Shown here in pieces: positions 33,593 through 39,602 of a stretch of DNA of 39,602 nt. Position numbers and translations under genes: made by a program. The DNA is from an uncultured Verrucomicrobiales bacterium. GTDB taxonomy: Bacteria > Verrucomicrobiota > Verrucomicrobiia > Verrucomicrobiales > Akkermansiaceae. Where the stretch lies: the NCBI GenBank assembly GCA_905478925.1, contig CAJQKQ010000108.1:1-39602 (forward strand). Reading direction: 5' to 3'. Positions within the stretch are counted from its first letter, which is position 1, and every line of letters begins with the position of its first letter. Under the pieces are notes generated by a model. That model had not been told where the DNA came from. It saw only the letters and a list, made by a program, of their open reading frames with translations, and searched no databases.

Positions 33593-35905
33593 ATGACCGA
33601 TTTTTCTCCACTGCTCACAGACCGCTCGAAGCCGATCCACATTCACCTCATCGGCGTTGCCGGATCGGGGATGAGCGGGCTCGCGCTGCTCCTGCTCGGC
33701 ATGGGGCACAAGGTTTCGGGCTGCGATCGGGTCACGACATCGGAAACCGAGCGCATGCAGGGCCAAGGCCTGATGTTTTCCTCGCCCCAGACGGGAGCTT
33801 CCGTCAAAGGTGCGAATCTCGTGGTTTATTCCTCGGCGATCCGTCCCGACAACCCCGCATACGCTGCGGCGGTGAAGGCCGGCACCCCACTCATCCGCCG
33901 CGCCGAATGCCTCGCGGCCATCCTACACACCAAGGCGGGGATTATCATTTCCGGCACCCACGGGAAAACCACCACTTCCTCAATGGCCGCACATATCCTC
34001 CGGGAGAGCGGCCAGAAAGCCTCCTACTACGTCGGCGCGGAAATCCCCATCCTAGGCGCGAACGCCCGCTGGGAAGAGGACGGCACGTCCATGGTTGCCG
34101 AGGGCGACGAATCGGACGGCACACTCGCCCTCTACCGCCCGGAGCATTCCGTCATACTCAACATCGAGGCGGAGCATCTCGATTTCTACCGCGACCTGGA
34201 TCACATCAAGGAGGTCTTCACTACACTCGCCGACCAGACCACCGGAACCATCGTCTACTGCGCGGAGAACGAGATCGCACGTGAGATCTGTGGCAAGCGC
34301 CCGAACGCGATTTCCTATGGCTGGGAAAGCACCGCCGAGGACACCAACTACACCGCGTCCGAGATCCGGGATCTAAAAGGCTCTTCCGCTTTCACGGTAA
34401 AGAAAAACGGCAAGACCTTGGGCGACATCGAGCTCGCGATCCCCGGCGAACACAACATCCTCAATGCACTCGCAGCCATCGCGATCGCCGACGGCTGCGG
34501 CGCGGAGTTTTCGCTCATTGCTCGCGCACTGTCCTCCTTCGCTGGGGCCAAGCGCCGTTTTGAAACAAAGTATCTCTCGCCCTCCTTCCGCATCGTCGAT
34601 GACTACGGGCACCATCCCACCGAGCTTGCCGCGACCTTGCAAACCGCCCGCTCGCTGAAGCCCTCGCGCGTCGTCGTCCTATTCCAGCCCCACCGCTACA
34701 CACGCACCCAGTTACTCGCTGATGAGTTCGGAAAAGTCCTGCAGGCGGCGGATCTCGTTTTCATCACCGACATCTATCCTGCCTCCGAACCGGCTATCTC
34801 CGGCGTCACCGGCCAGACGCTCGTCGATGCGATGAAAAAGCACGGGGACATCCCGGCGAAATTCATAGCCAACCTAGATACCGTTCACCATCAGGTAGCG
34901 AACGCCCTCGCACCCGGGGATCTGCTCATCACTCTCGGCGCGGGCAACGTCCACGAAGCAGGCGCCCGCATCGCCGACGACCTCAAGATCCTTGAGGAAA
35001 TGTGCGCTCTTATCCCCGGAGGGGAGATCGAAGGGAAACTTTACGAGCCGATGCGCAAGCACACCACGCTCCTCGTGGGCGGCCCGGCACAGTATTGGAT
35101 CGAACCGCACTCGTTCTACGCCTTCGCGTTTCTTGTCGATTACTGCCGCGAGCGCGGTATTTCAATCCGAGTCGTAGGCCGGGGATCGAATCTTGTTGTC
35201 CGCGATGGAGGCATCCCGGGTGCCGTCATCCACCCCACAGGCGGGGCTTTCTCCGAACTCTCCATCGATGCGAAAGGCCATGTGGTCGCAGGCGTCGGTG
35301 TCCGACTCAAGAAACTCGCCTCCTATGCAGGCGCCCACGGAATCGGGGGATTCGAGTGGATGGAGGGTATTCCAGGCAACGTCGGCGGATCCCTGCGCAT
35401 GAATGCCGGTGCGATGGGAATCGAGACCTTCGACCAGGTCGTCCGTGTCACATTTCTCGATGAGGACGGCGTCATCCGGACGCGCGAGCGCGACGAAATC
35501 ATCGCGGACTACCGCAATGTCCGAGAACTGCGGCGCAATTTCGCGCTTCAGGCGGTTTTCAAGGGCAAGAACGACAGTCACGACAACATCAAGGAGCGCT
35601 GGCAGGAATCGCGCGAGAAACGCAAGGATTCTCAGCCGATCGCCGCCTCGGCAGGCTGCACGTTCAAGAATCCCGACGAGATCGCAGCAGGCCGCCTCAT
35701 CGATTCTCTCGGACTCAAGGGAAAGGCCGTCGGCCAGGCCGCCGTATCGGATGTGCACGGGAATTTCATAGTCAACAACGGCAAGGCCACCGCGAAGGAC
35801 ATCCTCTCCCTCATCGAATCCATCCAAAAGATCGCGAAGGAAGAACGAAACGTCGATCTCGAGACCGAGGTAAAAATCATCGGCGAAGAGGAATACCGCT
35901 TCTAA
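33593..35905 (+). CDS. murC: MurC-MurB fusion: UDP-MurNAc-L-alanine ligase / UDP-enolpyruvyl-GlcNAc reductase
   Basis: 770 residues combining two consecutive cytoplasmic steps of peptidoglycan precursor synthesis in reverse order. MurC (about 14-465): UDP-binding GVAGSGMSGLALL, ATP loop GTHGKTTTSSM (121-131), EGDESDG, EAEHLDFY, HHPTE and FQPHRYTRT. A short linker follows, then MurB (about 480-770): FAD-binding RVVGRGSNLVV, EWMEGIPGNVGGSLRMNAGAMG, YRNVRELR, AGCTFKNP and C-terminal NVDLETEVKIIGE. It lacks the type I insertion, so MurB is type II-like. The residue aligned with the proton-donating Ser of AGS-FKNP is Cys689. First gene of the division cluster. No Shine-Dalgarno sequence. Confidence 0.95.
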   Translation: MTDFSPLLTDRSKPIHIHLIGVAGSGMSGLALLLLGMGHKVSGCDRVTTSETERMQGQGLMFSSPQTGASVKGANLVVYSSAIRPDNPAYAAAVKAGTPLIRRAECLAAILHTKAGIIISGTHGKTTTSSMAAHILRESGQKASYYVGAEIPILGANARWEEDGTSMVAEGDESDGTLALYRPEHSVILNIEAEHLDFYRDLDHIKEVFTTLADQTTGTIVYCAENEIAREICGKRPNAISYGWESTAEDTNYTASEIRDLKGSSAFTVKKNGKTLGDIELAIPGEHNILNALAAIAIADGCGAEFSLIARALSSFAGAKRRFETKYLSPSFRIVDDYGHHPTELAATLQTARSLKPSRVVVLFQPHRYTRTQLLADEFGKVLQAADLVFITDIYPASEPAISGVTGQTLVDAMKKHGDIPAKFIANLDTVHHQVANALAPGDLLITLGAGNVHEAGARIADDLKILEEMCALIPGGEIEGKLYEPMRKHTTLLVGGPAQYWIEPHSFYAFAFLVDYCRERGISIRVVGRGSNLVVRDGGIPGAVIHPTGGAFSELSIDAKGHVVAGVGVRLKKLASYAGAHGIGGFEWMEGIPGNVGGSLRMNAGAMGIETFDQVVRVTFLDEDGVIRTRERDEIIADYRNVRELRRNFALQAVFKGKNDSHDNIKERWQESREKRKDSQPIAASAGCTFKNPDEIAAGRLIDSLGLKGKAVGQAAVSDVHGNFIVNNGKATAKDILSLIESIQKIAKEERNVDLETEVKIIGEEEYRF

Positions 35906-36080
35906 AATTCCAAAATCTCAACGAAAATTCTTCCGCATCCGTCATCTCAGGAAAATTCCCACCGCAGCTCCCGTGACCACCCCACCAAAGACCATGCGTC
36001 CAATCTCTCTTCCTTGAAGTTTGAGATTTGAGATTTGAATTTTTGGCCGCCCAATCCTCAACCCCCATCCAAGCAAAAGC

Positions 36081-36995
36081 ATGTTGTCCGAAACGAAAAT
36101 CGCCGTCCTGATGGGTGGCCCGGGTTCTGAACGCCAGGTCTCCCTCGCTTCCGGAAAGGCCGTCCTCAACGCCCTCCTTTCGATCGGTCTCGATGCCGTT
36201 CCCGTGGATGTCACCGGCACGGAAATCCATCTCCCCGAGGGCACCGGCCTCTGTTTCAATGTAATCCACGGCACCTTCGGCGAAGATGGCCAACTCCAGG
36301 AAATTCTCGATACCAAGGGTGTCCCCTACACCGGCGCCCGTGCAAAATCATCTCGGATCGCCTTCGACAAGAACCTCGCAAAACAGGCGTTCCTCACTGC
36401 CGGCGTCCCCACCCCAAAATCGGAAATCATCGACTGCACCAACGGCCCGGCACGCCCCTCCTTCCCTGCCCCGTTTGTGGTGAAACCTCCCCGCGAAGGC
36501 TCTTCGGTCGGCATCGAGATCGTCAAAACCCAAGCCGAAGCGGAAACGGCAATCGCAAAGGCTTCCATACATTCCAAGGATCTCCTCATCGAGGAATTCA
36601 TCTCCGGCCCGGAGCTGACCGTCCCCGTCATCGACGGAAAGGCATACCCCATCATCCATATCATCTCACCGGAAGGCGTCTATGATATGGCCACGAAATA
36701 CCCTTGGCTCTCCGGAAAAGCCACTGGTTCGCAGTACATCTGCCCGGCCGATCTCGACCTAGAAACGACCATGGCAGTCCAGGCCGCCGCCGTCGCCGCC
36801 CACAAATCCCTCGGGCTGGAGGTATATTCACGCGTCGATCTCATGCTCGATGACGACAACCGCCCCTACGTGCTTGAGGCAAACACCATCCCCGGCATGA
36901 CAGAAACCTCCCTGCTTCCGAAATCCGCCGCCGCCGCCGGGCTTTCCTTTCCCGATCTCTGCAAACTGATCGCCGAACTGTCCTTGGCACGCTGA
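36081..36995 (+). CDS. ddl: D-alanine-D-alanine ligase
   Basis: 304 residues, the usual size. It makes the D-Ala-D-Ala dipeptide used by MurF, with ATP. An N-terminal MGGPGSERQVSLASG with Glu17 binds the first D-Ala. The ATP-grasp core has FVVKPPREGSSVGIEIV and LLIEEFISGPELTVPVI. A C-terminal YSRVDLMLDDDNRPYVLEANTIPGMTETSLLPKSA holds the metal ligands and NTIPGMT loop. It follows murC-murB by 175 bp; that spacer contains a TTTGAGATTTGAGATTTGA run (36022-36040), so cotranscription is uncertain. Confidence 0.96.
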   Translation: MLSETKIAVLMGGPGSERQVSLASGKAVLNALLSIGLDAVPVDVTGTEIHLPEGTGLCFNVIHGTFGEDGQLQEILDTKGVPYTGARAKSSRIAFDKNLAKQAFLTAGVPTPKSEIIDCTNGPARPSFPAPFVVKPPREGSSVGIEIVKTQAEAETAIAKASIHSKDLLIEEFISGPELTVPVIDGKAYPIIHIISPEGVYDMATKYPWLSGKATGSQYICPADLDLETTMAVQAAAVAAHKSLGLEVYSRVDLMLDDDNRPYVLEANTIPGMTETSLLPKSAAAAGLSFPDLCKLIAELSLAR

Positions 36996-37011
36996 TACAG
37001 CCAATGCCGTA

Positions 37012-37108
37012 GAGCCGGGCGCACAACGGCTCACCGTGCGAATCGTGGTGACCGGGAAATCCATCAGAGAGGCGGGCCGGAAAGCGAAACCGAGGTGCTG
37101 ATGGATTT
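37012..37108 (+). other. Hairpins between ddl and ftsQ
   Basis: GAGCCG/CGGCTC (37012-37017 and 37027-37032) and a perfect 11-bp inverted repeat AAATCCATCAG/CTGATGGATTT (37057-37067 and 37098-37108, 30-nt loop). Neither has a T-run. They could terminate ddl transcription or act as an operator or RNA structure upstream of the ftsQ promoter candidate. Confidence 0.45.
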
Positions 37109-37131
37109 AGGTCGGTTCAAATTGAAGCTGA

Positions 37132-37159
37132 TTGACAATCAAGGTCGATGTAATAAGAT
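37132..37159 (+). promoter_or_regulatory. Candidate sigma-70 promoter for ftsQ-ftsA
   Basis: A perfect -35 TTGACA at 37132-37137, a 16-bp spacer and TAAGAT (37154-37159) as -10. A TAATAA overlaps it at 37151. It lies about 75 bp ahead of the ftsQ start and just after the hairpins, which suggests separate transcription of ftsQ-ftsA. Confidence 0.4.
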
Positions 37160-37233
37160 CCGCGCGGTGCTATTGCACGGTTTGTATCCGGCCTTCCAAC
37201 CGAGGCACCGTCACGCACCCGCCTTTTCGCTTC

Positions 37234-38205
37234 ATGCGCAAACGATCCTCCAAAGCCCGTCGACACCGACACCACGTAAAGGTGCTGAAGTCGGAAGTGA
37301 TGTCGCCGCGAATCGCATGGTTCAATTTTATCGGGTTTCTGCGCGGGCTCACTAAGGTCGCCCTTGTCATCGGCCTACTCTTGGCGGCTGCATACGGGAT
37401 ACGGGAAGCCATCGAACACACCTTCCACCGCAATCCTGACTTCCAGCTAAAGGCAATCAAGCTCAGCCCAAACGACGTGCTCGACGAGGGGGAACTCGTC
37501 ACCCTCCTGAAAATCGACCTTTCCGCAAACATCTTCGATTTCGACATCGAACAACTTGAACAGGAGCTACTGGAAATGCCTGCGATATCTGCAGCAAGGG
37601 TTGAGAGGAACCTCCCCGGGACTCTGAATTTCAGTATCACCACCCGCAAGCCAGCGGCCTGGATCGCCTGCTCGGAGGAGGGTTTCCCCGCCAAGCGGCA
37701 AGCGAAATCCCTACTGGTGGATCACGACGGGTTCTCTTACCCATGCCCTCCCGGCCAGGCGGAGGGCTGCCAGGACCTGCCAATCCTCGTCCTATCGACT
37801 GATCCCGACCATCCGATCCAACCAGGCAAAACCCTCGACCATCCACAATACAGGCATTGCCTCCATCTACTAAAAGCGGTGATCGTCCAATATCCCGACG
37901 AGATCCGGTTCGTCGATACGATCTCCCAGGCGAACAAGTGGGCGCTTTCCCTGAAAACCCGCACCGGCACGGTCGCAACCTTCGGGCTCGGAAGTCACGA
38001 AAGGCAACTGAGGTATCTCAGCCGCGCCCTGGACCATGCCAGTAAAAAAGGTTACCGGATCGAAACGATCAACTTGATCCCGAAGCGAAATGTCCCCATC
38101 ACAGTCATCGAAAGCGAAGCGCCGCCCCGCGCAATCCCGGTTCCCGAAGAAATGCCCGGGGACATGCGCTCTGATGATCTCCGCACCCTGTTGAACAGAA
38201 ACTGA
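37234..38205 (+). CDS. ftsQ: Cell division protein FtsQ (POTRA domain)
   Basis: 323 residues from the ATG at 37234. The frame is open from 37132, but that would start inside the promoter candidate. A basic N-terminal tip (MRKRSSKARRHRHHVK) and one membrane segment (about 41-57) place it as a type II inner-membrane protein. A POTRA domain follows (about 68-140; FQLKAIKLS, LLKIDLSANIFDFDIEQLEQELLEMPAISAARVERNLPGTLNFSITTRKPAAWI), then the FtsQ beta domain. FtsQ links early and late divisome proteins. The gene ends 6 bp before ftsA. Identification is by POTRA layout and position, because FtsQ sequences are poorly conserved. Confidence 0.88.
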   Translation: MRKRSSKARRHRHHVKVLKSEVMSPRIAWFNFIGFLRGLTKVALVIGLLLAAAYGIREAIEHTFHRNPDFQLKAIKLSPNDVLDEGELVTLLKIDLSANIFDFDIEQLEQELLEMPAISAARVERNLPGTLNFSITTRKPAAWIACSEEGFPAKRQAKSLLVDHDGFSYPCPPGQAEGCQDLPILVLSTDPDHPIQPGKTLDHPQYRHCLHLLKAVIVQYPDEIRFVDTISQANKWALSLKTRTGTVATFGLGSHERQLRYLSRALDHASKKGYRIETINLIPKRNVPITVIESEAPPRAIPVPEEMPGDMRSDDLRTLLNRN

Positions 38206-38211
38206 ACGCCC

Positions 38212-39429
38212 ATGGCACGTCGCACCAAAATTCATGTCGGACTGGAGATCGGCACCAGCAAGACCTGTATCGTCGTCGGCGAGGTGAAGCCTGACAGCGC
38301 AGTCAAGATCCTAGGCATCGGCGTCACCAAGTCTGCTGGCGTCAGAAAAGGCGAGCTTTCCGATTTTCCTCAAGCCCGCGCCTGCCTCAAGGACGCATTG
38401 GCGAAGGCCGAAGATGCAAGCGATGTGGAGATCGGATCCGTGTTCCTCTCCGTGACCGGATCCCACCTCCAAGGGGTCAACAATATCGGCACGTTCCGGC
38501 TTCCGGAAAACCAGCAGAATATCCTTCCCGAACACCTCGAAGAAGCCTGCAACATCGCGCGCGACGTCCACTACCCTCAGGACCATGTCTGCCTCCACAC
38601 GATCATCCGGAAATACCGGGTCGACGAACTTGAGCAATCCGCCTCCCCCATCGGCCTTTTCGCAAAGACCGTCGAAGCGGATTTCCACATCGTCCATGGC
38701 ATAGGAAACCGCATCCAGAACTCAATCAAGCTCGTCCGCGAATGCCCGCTGGAGGTGGATGACATCGTCTTCGCACCCATCGCCACCGCACAGATGGCGC
38801 TCGACCGCGAACAGCGTCTCCGCGGTGCCCTGCTCATCGATATCGGTGGCGGCACCACCGATTACGCCCTCTATCTGGATGGAGCCATCGCTGCTTCCGG
38901 AAGCATCCCAGTCGGCGGCGACCACGTCACCAACGACATCCACCTCGTCACTGGGCTACCCTTTTCCAAGGCCGAAAAGCTGAAAATCCTCGAAGGTAAC
39001 GCCTCCAACGAGCCCTCGCTTTCCGTCGGTGCCGCCAAGCTGGCGGATGAAAACGGCTTCGCGGATGTGGAGGTGAAACGCTCCATTCTCAACGAAGTGA
39101 TCCGCCAGCGCCTAGAGGAAACTCTCCGACTCGTGCTTGCACGCCTGCCAGAGGGCGCGGTCGAAGCCCTCGGTGCAGGGGTTTTCCTAACCGGAGGAAC
39201 CAGCCTCACAAACGGATTCTCGGAGCTCGCGTTCGACGTCTTCGGACGCGATATCTACCGCCCCGAGCCGTCAGAAAATACCAATTCGGATCATCCATCC
39301 TTCAAAGACCCCCAATTCGCAACGGCGATCGGCCTCATCCGCTACGCCCAAATCCTCGAAACGGAAAATACAAAACCGCCCGGCTGCATCGGAAAACTCT
39401 TCGGCCTGTTCTGGCCTTTCGGCCGCTGA
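38212..39429 (+). CDS. ftsA: Cell division protein FtsA
   Basis: 405 residues, actin-like ATPase fold. Phosphate 1 motif is HVGLEIGTSKTCIVV; a 1C subdomain (about 85-165) is typical of FtsA. Phosphate 2 motif is LLIDIGGGTTDYALY (about 204-218), and the adenosine motif is GVFLTGGTSLTNG. A C-terminal amphipathic helix, LFGLFWPFGR, would anchor it to the membrane and tether FtsZ. It starts 6 bp after ftsQ. ftsZ normally follows and is expected just beyond the window. Confidence 0.96.
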   Translation: MARRTKIHVGLEIGTSKTCIVVGEVKPDSAVKILGIGVTKSAGVRKGELSDFPQARACLKDALAKAEDASDVEIGSVFLSVTGSHLQGVNNIGTFRLPENQQNILPEHLEEACNIARDVHYPQDHVCLHTIIRKYRVDELEQSASPIGLFAKTVEADFHIVHGIGNRIQNSIKLVRECPLEVDDIVFAPIATAQMALDREQRLRGALLIDIGGGTTDYALYLDGAIAASGSIPVGGDHVTNDIHLVTGLPFSKAEKLKILEGNASNEPSLSVGAAKLADENGFADVEVKRSILNEVIRQRLEETLRLVLARLPEGAVEALGAGVFLTGGTSLTNGFSELAFDVFGRDIYRPEPSENTNSDHPSFKDPQFATAIGLIRYAQILETENTKPPGCIGKLFGLFWPFGR

Positions 39430-39602
39430 ATGGGAACATCGAACGTCCAACATTGAACCTCGAATGGAAGAGAATCCGAAAAACTCGCACCTCTCCTCGA
39501 CGAAACAGACCAACTGATAAGGATCTTCGTAAGCAGCATTTCCACCGCCGAAAAAGCCGAAACAAAAAATAGTTCCGTCGCATCACCCACCACTCTAACC
39601 AC
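39430..39602. other. Spacer after ftsA with word-repeat
   Basis: 173 bp to the window edge. At 39433-39463 there is a chain of related words (ACATCGAACG, CCAACATTGAACC, TCGAATGG) like other intergenic word-repeats in this window. No gene is seen. Confidence 0.4.

Noticed and set aside
33304..33642. 112-codon minus-strand frame overlapping the murC-murB start
   Set aside because: It overlaps the MurC start region, has no domain in this frame, and the only family-like residues lie in a different frame (33308-33480).
1..39602. CRISPR arrays, tRNA or rRNA genes
   Set aside because: No regularly spaced repeats, cloverleaf-like segments or rRNA-like stretches were seen. The repeats found are pairs or triplets with irregular spacing.

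Overview
The window looks like a chromosomal segment of a member of the Verrucomicrobiota, most likely close to Verrucomicrobiaceae (Luteolibacter/Haloferula-like). Four things point there: a MurC-MurB fusion at the head of a murC/B-ddl-ftsQ-ftsA cluster; a large exported Pirellula/Verrucomicrobium-type haem protein (TIGR02604-like, with a CxxCH cytochrome domain); a TIGR04073-type exosortase-associated protein; and start codons almost entirely without Shine-Dalgarno sequences. The taxonomic call is inference. I could not run any search.

Layout. 1-416: three copies of a 28-bp REP-like palindrome, two of them facing each other as a REPIN-like unit. 417-1901 (-): membrane-anchored alpha/beta hydrolase. 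2297-4753 (+): SUI1/YciH factor, an NlpC/P60-like lipoprotein followed by a duplicated copy of its own 3' end, and an unrecognised 104-residue protein. 5194-8782 (+): serA, TIGR04073 protein, rpsP and a MidA-type methyltransferase. 8817-14342 (+): type IV pilus/type II secretion core with two tandem GspE/PilB ATPases, a PilC/GspF platform protein and a GspG-like pseudopilin. 14429-15303: a basic low-complexity protein and, convergent and overlapping it, a truncated secreted-protein gene. 15465-19507 (+): the SGNH-like/propeller/cytochrome c fusion and a ThuA-like protein. 19644-19811 (-): DUF1552-like C-terminal scrap. 19849-22536 (+): GH63-type glucosidase.

22537-24056 is a graveyard of mobile DNA: a frameshifted REP-associated tyrosine transposase (RAYT), a stretch resembling the 5' leader of reverse-transcriptase (ltrA-type) group II introns, and a 35-bp direct repeat. 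Next to it, on the minus strand, lies the most striking locus: a 2827-residue Sec-exported SpvB/FG-GAP/RHS protein (24518-33001). Its AT-rich C-terminal region carries a GHSLG lipase motif. It is followed after 17 bp by a small AT-rich lipoprotein gene (24057-24500). I read the pair as a polymorphic lipase toxin with a periplasmic lipoprotein immunity candidate.

33593-39429 (+) is the division/cell-wall cluster: murC-murB fusion, ddl, ftsQ and ftsA. ftsZ is expected just beyond the right edge. The housekeeping blocks make peptidoglycan precursors and the divisome; the pilus block builds a surface filament or secretion pseudopilus; the haem/ThuA/glucosidase block suggests periplasmic oxidation and breakdown of carbohydrates. 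Intergenic spacers repeatedly contain short word-repeats that I flag separately.
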